Below, piece by piece: positions 53,746 through 63,454 of a DNA stretch of 64,000 nt (the first letter of the stretch is position 1; every line of letters begins with the position of its first letter). A program made the translations under genes and the position numbers. This stretch comes from Paenibacillus endoradicis (GTDB lineage Bacteria; Bacillota; Bacilli; Paenibacillales; Paenibacillaceae): positions 1,116,001 through 1,180,000 of the forward strand of contig NZ_JANQBB010000001.1 of NCBI RefSeq assembly GCF_024721975.1. The letters run 5' to 3'. The notes beneath the pieces are model-generated. The model was not told the origin of the DNA. It saw nothing but the letters and a program-made list of their open reading frames with translations, and searched no databases.

Positions 53746-55032
53746 CTACTTTACTGGAATTTCAATCTCGTAATTGTATGTTTTCATATAATGCATACCT
53801 TCAATTAATATATATTGTGGTTCGTTCAAAGTATCAAATAGTAACGTACGTTCCTTCATTATTGTCCCATCAGCTTGCTTTATCGTGTCTTGTTTAACTG
53901 TTGTATTTAATGGAACTACTCCATTGATCGTTACTATTGATACACCATCAAGCATAACATCCTCATCTGTCGCAATCGTTACTTCTACTCCATTGGAACT
54001 TGTTGAAATATTGTTCAACCATAGCTTCTTCTCACCTATCTTAAATGGCTCATTTCTATTCGAATCTAACGAAAACTTAGCTTCTAACTTCTCATACCCT
54101 ACAAACTCATTGATAACTAATTGCAATGAATTAAGTTCTTTTGGCAGCACGTCATATTTGATTTCAAATGTGGTCCCTTTATATGAAGTTGTTCTGCCAC
54201 TACCTATCATTGAAATTGCTTTTTCATTGGCGATTAATTCGATCCCATCTAATGCTGAACTCACTCTATCAAAGTTATCAACATTCATCGTTCCTTTGAT
54301 CAATGTCATCGTTGGTGTCGCGGTAATCGACTTAAAAGTAATTGACCCTTGATCTACCTTAAAACTTTCATTAATCTTTTTCTTAATTTCAGTTTGCATC
54401 GCTTTATCTGGATAATAGTCAAATATAATGCTATCTTCGACCATCTGTGCATTAGACGCGTTCTGCCAGTAAGAAAGTGTTAATTTCTTAGCAAATGGAC
54501 TTACAGGATCGAAAGTCATCATCCCTTTTACTTCCGTTTGATCATCATTGATGATCGAAGTTCCCGAATTAAAATTAGAATTTGTTAGAAAACCGTTAAT
54601 ATGAGGTCTACTAAATACATCAATAGAATTTTCTAGCCCACTCGGGTTAGATAATGTATAGTACATAATGAATTGATTAGCATCCGACATAATCCCGTCG
54701 ATGACTAGCTCTGTACCATCTAGAAGTATTTTTCTTGCGTCTACACTTTGTCCCATTCCCGCTTCATTAAGTTCTAGTAAAGTACCGTCAATTAAGGCAT
54801 CAAATCCAAATATCTTTTTGCCATAGTAAGCAAACGCATTGTAATTGTAACTAACGATGGAAGTCATTATTAACACAACTGCTGCGACCTTCCAACCCTT
54901 TGGAAAACGTTTTGTTTTCTTATATGCATTCTTATCTAATGCATTGCGCAATCTAGATTCTAACTCATCTGGTGCTGTTATGGAATCCATACGATTATGC
55001 TCATCACTTAACAATTTTTCGATATCATTCAT
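53746..55032 (-). CDS. DUF4179-type anti-sigma factor
   Basis: About 428 residues. Cytoplasmic N-terminal part (EKLLSDEHNRMDSITAPDEL, LRNAL) that would bind the sigma factor, one membrane helix (WKVAAVVLIMTSIVSYNYNAF), and a large extracytoplasmic region starting YYGKKIFGFDALIDGTLLEL, the DUF4179 pattern, with an Ig/beta-rich tail. The gene overlaps the sigma factor stop by eight bases; GGGGGTGA lies six bases before the ATG at 55032. The pair is a cell-envelope stress or nutrient sensing unit of the ECF type; the signal is unknown. Confidence 0.82.
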   Translation of the reverse strand: MNDIEKLLSDEHNRMDSITAPDELESRLRNALDKNAYKKTKRFPKGWKVAAVVLIMTSIVSYNYNAFAYYGKKIFGFDALIDGTLLELNEAGMGQSVDARKILLDGTELVIDGIMSDANQFIMYYTLSNPSGLENSIDVFSRPHINGFLTNSNFNSGTSIINDDQTEVKGMMTFDPVSPFAKKLTLSYWQNASNAQMVEDSIIFDYYPDKAMQTEIKKKINESFKVDQGSITFKSITATPTMTLIKGTMNVDNFDRVSSALDGIELIANEKAISMIGSGRTTSYKGTTFEIKYDVLPKELNSLQLVINEFVGYEKLEAKFSLDSNRNEPFKIGEKKLWLNNISTSSNGVEVTIATDEDVMLDGVSIVTINGVVPLNTTVKQDTIKQADGTIMKERTLLFDTLNEPQYILIEGMHYMKTYNYEIEIPVK

Positions 55033-55570
55033 TAACATCACCCCCATATTTTTCTCGTAATTTCTTTAACCCTTCAAATATTCTGGATTTAACAGTTCCT
55101 AATGATACTTTAGTAATATCTGCGATTGTTTGATTATCGAGATCATGAAAATACTTTAGTTGAATCGCTTCTCGTTGATGATCATTGATGTGTAATAACA
55201 ATGACTGCAAATCTATCTGTTGTTCGCTTTTTCGATAAGCGTCTTCCTTATTAGAACTGGATAATTCATTATGTTCAATACCGTTCAAATCATCTATTAA
55301 CAGTAGTTTATTACGCTTAAGGAGCAAGCTTTTACTGCAATTCACTAATATAGTTTTACTCCAGCTATAAAATGATTCTACCTTATGAAGTTGCTGTATT
55401 TTTTCGTAAAGGATTACGATCATATCTTCCAGCGCATCTAGTGCATCCTCCTGATTCCCCGTATAGGAGTAGGCAAGTCTGTAATAAGTATCTTTTTCCG
55501 ACATAATTAGTTGAAGTAACGCTTCTTTATCTCCTTTTTTCGCCTTCTTCACTAGCTTCACTACATTCAT
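55025..55570 (-). CDS. ECF-type RNA polymerase sigma factor
   Basis: About 181 residues. Region 2 (YYRLAYSYTGNQEDALDALED; VESFYSWSKTILVNCSK) and region 4 (INDHQREAIQLKYFHDLDNQ; TIADITKVSLGTVKSRIFEG) are complete. AGGTGAAG precedes the ATG at 55570; the frame upstream of it is hydrophobic noise. Translationally coupled to its DUF4179 anti-sigma factor. It probably recognises its own promoter, but I could not identify a convincing ECF -35/-10 pair in the upstream 400 bases. Confidence 0.88.
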   Translation of the reverse strand: MNVVKLVKKAKKGDKEALLQLIMSEKDTYYRLAYSYTGNQEDALDALEDMIVILYEKIQQLHKVESFYSWSKTILVNCSKSLLLKRNKLLLIDDLNGIEHNELSSSNKEDAYRKSEQQIDLQSLLLHINDHQREAIQLKYFHDLDNQTIADITKVSLGTVKSRIFEGLKKLREKYGGDVNE

Positions 55571-55981
55571 TTCTTCACCTCTCTCCCTTATAAGAGTGAC
55601 TAGTATAGTAAAAAGTTCATTTCTTAGAAAAAATGTTTTGATACACCAGTTTATGATTTTGAATACAGCAATTATATTTAAAATAATTAAAAGGTGCAAT
55701 TCGTGAGAATTACACCTTTACTCTGTACTTCCAACTCAACAACCCTCCAAGCTCTTTATTAACTGCTAGAAAACTTAGCAAAAATAAAAACAAGCCGAAG
55801 CGCATGATTCAGCTACGCTCCAGCTTGTTCTATCTTATGTTATATTAGAAAATGTGTGGATAAATAAGTGGATCTTAATTAGAAAGAAAGGTTTGTTTTC
55901 GCTCTTAGCTTTATCTAAAGATGCATTAACCAAGGGAACCAGCTGACTAGATTATATAAATGTTGCAGCACAAACGATATG
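55571..55981. other. 411-base gap; promoter region of the sigma operon plus one terminator
   Basis: Contains the SDR-side hairpin at 55789-55829 and upstream sequence of the ECF operon. No supported gene. Confidence 0.4.
55789..55829 (-). terminator. Probable terminator of the SDR/GNAT unit
   Basis: AACAAGCCGAAGCG (55789-55802) with CGCTCCAGCTTGTT (55816-55829), internal mismatch, minus-strand T-rich tail TTTTATTTTTG. Confidence 0.65.
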
Positions 55982-56677
55982 TTATTGTAATACATAACCT
56001 CCGTCAGTAAATAATGTCGTCCCAGTTGTATAACTATTCGTCATTAAATAAATAACCGAGTGAGCGATCTCATCCACGTGGCCTACCCGTTGAAGAAGCG
56101 TCATCCCTTCATACATCTCGTAAGCTTCTTTACGATCTTTCTCCGTTCGTATCGTACCAGGAGAGACAACATTAACTCGAATTGGAGCTAGCTCAATAGC
56201 AAGCGCCTTGCCTAAGCTTTCAATAGCTCCATTACATGCAGCATAAGAAGCTGCTCCAGGTATCGGTCTTTGACTCGCTGCGCCAGACATTAGAACGATA
56301 GATCCACCTTTGGAGATATAAGGGACAGCGTATTTTACAGCATAGTATTGCGGCCAAAATTTATTTTGAAAACAACTCTCAGCTACCTCTTTATCCGATG
56401 TAATAGGACCAAGCATATAAGCTGCTCCCGGAGTAAACAAATGATCAAATTCACCGATTTCACGGAAAAATGTTTGTAGAGAGTTCTCATCTTTATTGTC
56501 CACCTGTAATATTTGCAACAAATCACTGTTGATATCGGATTGAGCTTGCTCTAACTTTTCTAGTGACCGCCCCGCAATCACGACATGTGCCCCTTGTCTA
56601 ATCGCTTCCTTAGCCGTACCTAGACCAATTCCGGTACTTCCACCTATAATTACAACACGCTGATTTATTAGATTCAT
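55982..56677 (-). CDS. Short-chain dehydrogenase/reductase
   Basis: About 231 residues. TGxxxGxG cofactor motif as GGSTGIGLGTAK, catalytic Ser in VLMSGAAS and YxxxK-equivalent shifted: the expected Tyr-x-x-x-Lys reads YAACNGAIESLGKALA, with Asn-Gly-Ala where Lys is usual, so the catalytic Lys may be missing or replaced. End VSPGTIRTEKDR and TLFTDGGYVLQ are typical. GAGGGAG before the ATG at 56677; the longer frame to 56734 is rejected. Substrate unknown. Same strand as and 94 bases after the GNAT gene. Confidence 0.82.
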   Translation of the reverse strand: MNLINQRVVIIGGSTGIGLGTAKEAIRQGAHVVIAGRSLEKLEQAQSDINSDLLQILQVDNKDENSLQTFFREIGEFDHLFTPGAAYMLGPITSDKEVAESCFQNKFWPQYYAVKYAVPYISKGGSIVLMSGAASQRPIPGAASYAACNGAIESLGKALAIELAPIRVNVVSPGTIRTEKDRKEAYEMYEGMTLLQRVGHVDEIAHSVIYLMTNSYTTGTTLFTDGGYVLQ

Positions 56678-56771
56678 TCTGTAATTCTCCCTCTTGTTTA
56701 ATATATAACTGCAAATTATTAGTGCATGACCCATCCACGCTCTAACTTGTCCTATTTCAGGTTATTGTGAA

Positions 56772-57326
56772 TTAATCGTTGTTAGTAAATAATCTTTTCT
56801 CGAATTTCTTGAAGTTACCCGCTTGCCCCATATATTCGTAATGATTACTCTCATAGAAAGAAAATAGTTTACGGTTATTGGCAATACAATCTAAGCGCAT
56901 GAACTTCTTCTTCCGAAAGCTTATCGACGAATCACACCAATTCAATAAAGCAGATCCAAGACCAGTATTCGCACACTTTCTGCTAATCGTGAGTCGATGC
57001 AAATAAATCGCTTCATCATCTGCATTAGCTTCACTTCCCCATAGCTGGTGATCCCAAGCACTTGGTTCACGTTTCAGTATAACGACTCCAACGATTTCAT
57101 TATGATGCTTGCATACAAACACTTCTTCTTTTTCGATTGATCCTACCGTATTGTGAGAATCATGTCCTCGCAATAGCTCACCCCACTGCTGAGAGCCTTT
57201 ATTTTGCAACCATTTGGCTGTATCTAGTAGAAGCGACATTATTTCGTCTGCTTCTTCTTTATGTGCAACACTTACTGTGTAATTCCCTTCAATATATGGG
57301 TTTATTATCGTAAATTCGGATTTCAT
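56772..57326 (-). CDS. GNAT-family N-acetyltransferase
   Basis: 184 residues with VSVAHKEEADEIMSLLLDTA, VFVCKHHNEIVGVVILKREP, the acetyl-CoA loop TISRKCANTGLGSALLNWCD (A-N-T-G-L-G) and FYESNHYEYMG. TAGGAG precedes the ATG. A free-standing acetyltransferase of unknown substrate, possibly co-transcribed with the SDR gene downstream. Confidence 0.85.
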   Translation of the reverse strand: MKSEFTIINPYIEGNYTVSVAHKEEADEIMSLLLDTAKWLQNKGSQQWGELLRGHDSHNTVGSIEKEEVFVCKHHNEIVGVVILKREPSAWDHQLWGSEANADDEAIYLHRLTISRKCANTGLGSALLNWCDSSISFRKKKFMRLDCIANNRKLFSFYESNHYEYMGQAGNFKKFEKRLFTNND

Positions 57327-57451
57327 AATTGAACGACACTCCTAAGCTGTTTATGTTGTAATCAGATCTTATGATTTAAATTTAGTATAGCTCAATTAAG
57401 TTCCTTTTCAAATTACTACGAGCTTCATATTGAGACCTTTACAATAAAAAC

Positions 57452-57490
57452 ACAGAGCAAGAGTGCTATATTACCGCACTCTTGCTCTGT
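57452..57490 (-). terminator. Terminator of the DUF4132 operon
   Basis: Perfect 15-base arms ACAGAGCAAGAGTGC (57452-57466) and complement (57476-57490), then GTTTTTATTG on the minus strand. Confidence 0.9.
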
Positions 57491-57501
57491 AAGTGATTCA
57501 A

Positions 57502-60500
57502 TCATTTATGCAATTGTATCAATATTTGTGGATCTTTAATCTTCGTATCTTCTGCCAATAGAACGATTTTTGACATAATTTCCGCTGTTTTGGGGTCCTC
57601 ATCAAGGAATGGCAGGAAAATCCGTCCGCGATGTTGAGAATGTACAGGGATAATATGCAACGCCCCTAGGGCTTGTTTGTAAACCATACCACTTCCCAAA
57701 TGAACAGCATACTCACCTAAACTTCCAGTAATATGAGCATAGCTTCCATCCAATCTAACATTAGTCAGTCTCATCAGTCTTAATGACTCCTGTACGATTG
57801 CTTGACGCATCTCAATTGTCGTTAAGCTGGCTTCAGGATCTACTCCGCCTACATGCGCTACACTCACTACAAGATCAACATCTCTCATCACTTCTGAGAA
57901 CAGTATTGGAGGTACTTGATCTAATGGTACATGTTCATACGTGGATCGATTTATAAATCGGATAATTTCGAGTGTAGGTGCTTCAGTATCTGCAGGTGAG
58001 AACCAATCTGCCATAGCATACAGGCTAACAATTAAGTTCTCAGCGTAGAATACCTTCTGCAATCCTTCCTCGTAGCTAACTGTCCAATGTCTGCTCTTCA
58101 AAAGTGCAACAGTTTTCTTTGGCTGCACTTGATATCCCGCATAACGACGAGAATAAGTAACATGATGAAGCTCGTCAGCATTAGGCATATACAACTCACG
58201 GAATACTTGCTTGAAAGGCTGTCTGATCTGACGCTCGAATAGATCACGCTGGAAACTACTCCATTGTCCACTTTCATATAGATGTACAGGGTGAGCAATA
58301 AGCAAATGATCATCTTCGCTTAATGTCATAAGATTACCAGATGCATTACATAGCGATAAATTCTCTCCATCGAAATAGCCTAAATGATCACCGACTTTGA
58401 ATACTAACGAGCTGATTAGTGGGCGGATCACCGGATTATTATCCAAACCTAAGATTTCCTTACCAGTAAAACTATTGCTTAATTCCATTGATCGCTCTAG
58501 TTCTTTGCGTGCTCTGCGATATTGCTCAATCAACTCAGACTTCATCTCTTTAAGTGTTGTAATGTATTCATCTTTTTTATATTTAGCAGGAACGGATTTA
58601 AGTTCTTTACCTTTGCGATTAATTTGAATATCAGCTTGCCCTTCATCATCCACAACTAATTGTACGGTCGTCTCTTCATCAAGATTGTAAGGCTCGAAGT
58701 AGCTCTTCATCTCATCTAGCTTACGTGCTTCCATATCCCATTTCAGACGAGTAACATCTTTGTAACCTGCATTACGCGCCAAATTATCTAATGCAATCTG
58801 AGATATAATGCCCTCACTTGCTCGACGCTGCGCTCCAAACTTTTTACTTTGCAACAGAAAATGCTGAATATAGTCATAGCGATTGCGTAAATCTTGCTCT
58901 TTATCAGTTGCAAACGGAATTAAGCTGTAACTTAGCAAATGGTCTTTGTTTCGTTTATCAGTAACTGAAGAACGCATAGCTTCAAGTTTGAGCTTTCCAA
59001 GCGTAGCATCTGCGAATAATTGAGAACGTCGATGATTAGCACCTGCTGAAATGTACTTAGCACACTCATATAACATGTTAAACCGTTCTTCTCCCAATGT
59101 TCCATAAGCTTCCTTGAACCAGTCAATATCAAATGCCCCATCATTAAAGTTCTGAGGTGAGATAGGAGAGTAATGAGCAACGACAGTTTCCTTTTCTGCC
59201 GAGAAACTTTCATTGATGTGAGCGTGGAAATACCATGCCGCACTACGCAATCCTTTCCAGTCTAGATACTGGGCTACAATATCAATCCATTGCGGTGCAT
59301 ACATAGCAGCTTCCAACAACTTCTTATTAGTAATACTTGGATGATCTTTAAGCAATGTGAGAAGAAGTACTGAATCTTCTCCTGATTTAGGATGACAATT
59401 TTTCAATAAATGGCTGAATGCTTCCTTCTTAGTCAAATTGCCATGGTAGCTATATACGTAACCACGAACGAAAGCATCCTGATCCAGCGCTGCTAGCAGT
59501 CGTACGAAGTAATCCATACCTTCAATTCTCTCAAGACTAGTTACATATTGTGTTACATCTGTCGCCATATCTCCACGCAATAGTTCAATACTGACTATTC
59601 TATCTATTACCGAATGCCGAATAGCTAATAGCTTGGGACGATCTTGTAGTGAACCTAGACGCGATGACGTAATGTCCCTCAAATAGCTAGTACTATCACC
59701 ACTATCAAGTAAAGCTTTATAGAGCTGACCCTCTCCAATAATGCCATCCTCAAATGCACGAATTTGATCTTCGAATACATAAGAGGAGCGTTGTTCTGGA
59801 TCGTTCAGTAGCTGATCATATGCAAAAACGGTGTGATAAAATGATTTAAATGATTTCTGATCATATACTCGCGAGCGCTGCATTTGTAACCAAGGACGAG
59901 AAAGCAATTCAAATAAAAATAGCTTATCATGCTTTTCTTGCTCATCAATTAGTCGAATCCACTTACGAACAGCAAGTTCCGCCAAAGTAAACGTTTCTGC
60001 TTTATTACTATCGAAGAAGTAGGCTTGTATAAGAAGACTAACTTGATTGTTGTATGTCAGTTTACTCAAAGCAGACTGAACCTTCAATATCAGCTCCAGC
60101 GGATAAACTTCTGTTAGAAATAACTTACGCCAGTCTTCCAGCAGCTTGTGGTTTCTTAGCTCGTGATATTCCATTTCTATTTCGGAACGGTAGTTATAAT
60201 ATCTGTCCAGTGTATTATCTAAATCATCTATTATCGCTATATAATATAACTGCATAACTTCTTCAGCCTTCATACTGCTCTGATCCAAATATTCTTGCCA
60301 TTGCTCGTGCAATGGATATCGTTCTAATTGCGAAAAAGCTTCATCACTATGAGAATTATGACTATATGATTTAATTTCACGCAAATGAGTGCCGATTAAG
60401 AGCGTATCTTTATAGCCAGAATAGTACTCCGACACATACTCAATATCACGATTCTGATGTATAAGTTGATCTAATCCCACTATAAAACTTTCAATCTTGT

Positions 60501-62499
60501 CAAAGGTTAGTGTAAATATATCCTTATGGAATGAGAAATCGCCAATTTCTTTCTTCTCCAAAAGCCAAGGCTCTGTTACTCTCGGATCAAATAACCCAAA
60601 GCCATCTGCCCTGTTCGTTCCTTTTGTAGTTATAAGCTTGTTCAGCAATGCTTTTTCCTTTGCTGAAGGCTCGGTAATAATATCTGCTAACGGTAGTAGT
60701 CGTTCCATTTGCTCTGCTCTAGCGTCATCCATAACAATTTCGCTAATAACCTCCAATGCACCTAATCTTTGTTGTTCATTTTTAGTTTTTAACAGATTAG
60801 TTAAGGAAGCAATAAGCCTTTCTTCTGGCTGTAGCATTAGTACACTAATTGTGTTTTGTCTTAGCGAACCTGATTTCAGCTTTAATAAACCTTCTATTGG
60901 TAACAGTTCATTTGCAGATAACTTCATTTTTTTTATTTGCTCTAGCCCATGCTCACGATTGGTCATGCTTTTATCCGATAAGCTATCTAGAATGAATGCT
61001 CGAATGACATAATGCTCCTTGTCACTCATGAAATGTGACAATAATTCTCCACGCATGTTAGGCGTAAACTTATCTTTTCTTGCAATAAGCTCAGCAATCC
61101 ATGTACTGTCCATGTCATATGCGACGAGATACAGTAATTTGGTAACAGGTAACTCTGAGGTGAATTGAACATGTATGAATTCCAATGCTTTCGAAGTAGA
61201 ACTATATTGTTGATCCATTCCATCAAACATCGCTAACAAAAGTTCAAAATCGCGTTGTCTTTCAACTTTATCTTCCAATATCTCAACACGCTCAAATGTG
61301 ATCGTAATATCTTCTGTTGGCGTGCCAGCCCTACGCCATATCGGTTGATAATGATAACAGTAGTTCGTTAGTACCCAATATTGTAATTCAGGATCTATCG
61401 CATCTAAATTCTCTCTAGCTAATTGCAGAGACAGTTTTTTATTTCGACTATTTGATAATATGTACAAAGCGATAATCTTTTGATAACGTTGTCCATGCTT
61501 CATCAATTGCTGTATGTTGGAGTACAAATCCTCTTCCTCATATACAGCTGTTGCCCAAAGTGCAATATAGACCTCATTCGAGTTGGTGCTGTTTAACCAT
61601 TGCTCGCGTATATCAATATCGGTAATTGCGTTGTAAACTTGTTGGATTAATCCACCAACAACTCTCTGATTTGCAGCTTCTAATTCCATTCCTAGCCATA
61701 CACTCAGTGCTCGCACAACAGAACTATAACGGATATATTCTTCATCTAGAATAACCTTTAACATAAACAGGTAAGCATCAATCGTTCCCTCGTCCATTGT
61801 CTCAACAATACTTTGACGTAGACCTTCTTGGAGCCTTGCAGCTATTAACAACTCACCTATCATGTGGTACATATCTTCCTGATGACTCATAAAAATACCT
61901 TTGATCATTTCGCTTCGCAGAAGAGCGGTTTGGTTCTCTCCATAAATAATTGTTTTCAAAGCATCTATTATTTGTGAATTGCGTTGATCTAATTCATAGC
62001 TAATAAGATCTCCTATGATCTCCCTAAAATAATATGAAATAGCAGTTGTAACATTTGAATTAGTAATGGTATAATCCGCTTTTGTTAAATAATCTGACAA
62101 ATCGAATGAGTATCTGTCCACCATAATGAGAGCAACCGTCTTTTGTGTAATGATTTCCAAATGATTATTAACATTTTTTGTTCGAAATGGGCGTCTTGCA
62201 TACCCTCTATCATAAGGATATTCTAATGCATGTGAAACGACATGATCTATCACATTTCCTAGATCATTACGGAGCAAGTGCTTCGCGATCGCTAGAAACG
62301 TTCCGTTAATTAGTTGATCTATATCCGCAGCTTGATTTTCCAGAAAGTCTTTGAACTGTTTAATATGAGTTTTTGATATAACTCTATTATTGCTTCTATC
62401 AATTAAAATTTGACCAATAATACGTTGTTCTCCCTCAAGCTCCTCTAAGCGCTGCTGAACAAAAATTTCATACCGCTGCTCTTGTTCTTCGTTTGTCAT
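57502..62499 (-). CDS. Giant DUF5724/DUF4132-family protein (1665 aa)
   Basis: The N-terminal ~1200 residues are almost entirely helical and look like HEAT/ARM-type solenoid (for example YIALWATAVYEEEDLYSNIQ; NTISVLMLQPEERLIASLTN). The last ~400 residues carry the DUF4132 pattern: RRYAGYQVQPKKTVALLKSR, WTVSYEEGLQKVFYAENLIV, PILFSEVMRDVDLVVSVAHV-GGVDPEAS and PVHSQHRGRIFLPFLDEDPK. No catalytic motif recognised. AAGGGAG eight bases before the ATG at 62499 fixes the start; a GTG at 62517 overlaps the upstream stop. Relatives (E. coli YehI, MolR-like) have been called regulators without firm evidence. It forms a two-gene operon with the 140-residue protein upstream and is a large cytoplasmic protein of unknown role. 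Confidence 0.82.
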   Translation of the reverse strand: MTNEEQEQRYEIFVQQRLEELEGEQRIIGQILIDRSNNRVISKTHIKQFKDFLENQAADIDQLINGTFLAIAKHLLRNDLGNVIDHVVSHALEYPYDRGYARRPFRTKNVNNHLEIITQKTVALIMVDRYSFDLSDYLTKADYTITNSNVTTAISYYFREIIGDLISYELDQRNSQIIDALKTIIYGENQTALLRSEMIKGIFMSHQEDMYHMIGELLIAARLQEGLRQSIVETMDEGTIDAYLFMLKVILDEEYIRYSSVVRALSVWLGMELEAANQRVVGGLIQQVYNAITDIDIREQWLNSTNSNEVYIALWATAVYEEEDLYSNIQQLMKHGQRYQKIIALYILSNSRNKKLSLQLARENLDAIDPELQYWVLTNYCYHYQPIWRRAGTPTEDITITFERVEILEDKVERQRDFELLLAMFDGMDQQYSSTSKALEFIHVQFTSELPVTKLLYLVAYDMDSTWIAELIARKDKFTPNMRGELLSHFMSDKEHYVIRAFILDSLSDKSMTNREHGLEQIKKMKLSANELLPIEGLLKLKSGSLRQNTISVLMLQPEERLIASLTNLLKTKNEQQRLGALEVISEIVMDDARAEQMERLLPLADIITEPSAKEKALLNKLITTKGTNRADGFGLFDPRVTEPWLLEKKEIGDFSFHKDIFTLTFDKIESFIVGLDQLIHQNRDIEYVSEYYSGYKDTLLIGTHLREIKSYSHNSHSDEAFSQLERYPLHEQWQEYLDQSSMKAEEVMQLYYIAIIDDLDNTLDRYYNYRSEIEMEYHELRNHKLLEDWRKLFLTEVYPLELILKVQSALSKLTYNNQVSLLIQAYFFDSNKAETFTLAELAVRKWIRLIDEQEKHDKLFLFELLSRPWLQMQRSRVYDQKSFKSFYHTVFAYDQLLNDPEQRSSYVFEDQIRAFEDGIIGEGQLYKALLDSGDSTSYLRDITSSRLGSLQDRPKLLAIRHSVIDRIVSIELLRGDMATDVTQYVTSLERIEGMDYFVRLLAALDQDAFVRGYVYSYHGNLTKKEAFSHLLKNCHPKSGEDSVLLLTLLKDHPSITNKKLLEAAMYAPQWIDIVAQYLDWKGLRSAAWYFHAHINESFSAEKETVVAHYSPISPQNFNDGAFDIDWFKEAYGTLGEERFNMLYECAKYISAGANHRRSQLFADATLGKLKLEAMRSSVTDKRNKDHLLSYSLIPFATDKEQDLRNRYDYIQHFLLQSKKFGAQRRASEGIISQIALDNLARNAGYKDVTRLKWDMEARKLDEMKSYFEPYNLDEETTVQLVVDDEGQADIQINRKGKELKSVPAKYKKDEYITTLKEMKSELIEQYRRARKELERSMELSNSFTGKEILGLDNNPVIRPLISSLVFKVGDHLGYFDGENLSLCNASGNLMTLSEDDHLLIAHPVHLYESGQWSSFQRDLFERQIRQPFKQVFRELYMPNADELHHVTYSRRYAGYQVQPKKTVALLKSRHWTVSYEEGLQKVFYAENLIVSLYAMADWFSPADTEAPTLEIIRFINRSTYEHVPLDQVPPILFSEVMRDVDLVVSVAHVGGVDPEASLTTIEMRQAIVQESLRLMRLTNVRLDGSYAHITGSLGEYAVHLGSGMVYKQALGALHIIPVHSQHRGRIFLPFLDEDPKTAEIMSKIVLLAEDTKIKDPQILIQLHK

Positions 62500-62513
62500 T
62501 TCCCAGACTCCCT

Positions 62514-62936
62514 TCACCAGTAACTTCCAGCTAACATTGTAAGTCGAATTAAAGTTATCTCATCATCGCCTTTTAATGATAGAGACTCATCCAACAACTT
62601 TATCTCTTCATCATTTATAAATACTCGATACAAATCATCCGTGTAGGCAAGTATAGCCGTATCAATTGCAGTTGCTAGATTGGGTTTGCCCTCATGATAG
62701 ATGGCACCAAAGCCAACTTTTCCATTGTCTGCCCTTTCTCGTACCTCTTGCTCATTCAAAAAAGGGAAAATGGATTGCGCTTGCTGACGCTCCATCAAGC
62801 CCTGAACATTCCACTCTACTAAAGCCTCTATTAACTCTCTTAATGTTCGAGGTTTATGTAATAGCTCAATTGGAAGACGTGTAAGAGCAGCTTTACGCTT
62901 ACCTATGCTTTTGACCGTTACAAACAGTTGTATCAT
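62514..62936 (-). CDS. Partner protein of the DUF4132 protein (140 aa)
   Basis: Begins MIQLFVTVKSIGKRKAALTR, includes LRELIEALVEWNVQGLMERQ and VGFGAIYHEGKPNLATAIDT, and ends YRVFINDEEIKLLDESLSLK, then DDEITLIRLTMLAGSYW. No recognised domain, but the arrangement next to DUF5724/DUF4132 proteins is familiar in Bacillota. The C-terminal part could be a ubiquitin-like fold (starts and ends with beta strands; ends I-x-L-I-R-L-x-x-L-A-G). GAAGGGAG lies before the ATG. The stop overlaps the upstream extension of the giant gene, so the two are one transcription unit. Confidence 0.7.
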   Translation of the reverse strand: MIQLFVTVKSIGKRKAALTRLPIELLHKPRTLRELIEALVEWNVQGLMERQQAQSIFPFLNEQEVRERADNGKVGFGAIYHEGKPNLATAIDTAILAYTDDLYRVFINDEEIKLLDESLSLKGDDEITLIRLTMLAGSYW

Positions 62937-62998
62937 TCCGATGCTCCCTTCTTATTTTATATCTAGTATATGTTCCTTAGAATAATTATTTCATATAT

Positions 62999-63454
62999 TC
63001 AACTAATAAGCCCTTCTTTTACAATAATAGGTCGTGTCTCTATAGAGACATTACCCGCTAATGCTCTGGAGATCATACAGGACTCTTCTGCCAAATGTGC
63101 CAGCCGTTCTGCCTTCGCCAAATCAGCCTCTGTTGCATCCGCTTGGAGTACAATTAGTGGTTTATGAACGATCCGTTCATAAGTAAACACGTTATTCGTT
63201 ACATCCACAATCGCTTCAGACTCAAGAGTCAGACCTTGTGGTGTAATATGTGAACGCTCAAGCATCGCTGCCAGGGTGATTAGATAACAGGTCGACGCTG
63301 CCCCCAAGAGCATTTCGTCAGGATTAGTACCTGTTCCTGGACCTCCCATTTCTTGCGGAATTGAGATTATTGTTTTTAACCCACCTGCTTCTATTTGTCC
63401 TTCACTGTTACGTCCACCATTCCATACCGCTTTCAGATGAAAAGGATGTTTCAT
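62999..63454 (-). CDS. OsmC/Ohr-family peroxidase-like protein
   Basis: About 151 residues. OsmC fold with both expected cysteines: GAASTCYLITLAAMLE (peroxidatic region) and AEESCMISRALAGNV. The start MKHPFHLKAVWNGGRNSEGQ matches SACOL1771/YkzA-like members that reduce organic hydroperoxides. ATG at 63454 is favoured (AAAGGA nine bases upstream); ATG at 63463 abuts that site. Stands alone on the minus strand after the DUF4132 operon. Confidence 0.88.
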   Translation of the reverse strand: MKHPFHLKAVWNGGRNSEGQIEAGGLKTIISIPQEMGGPGTGTNPDEMLLGAASTCYLITLAAMLERSHITPQGLTLESEAIVDVTNNVFTYERIVHKPLIVLQADATEADLAKAERLAHLAEESCMISRALAGNVSIETRPIIVKEGLIS

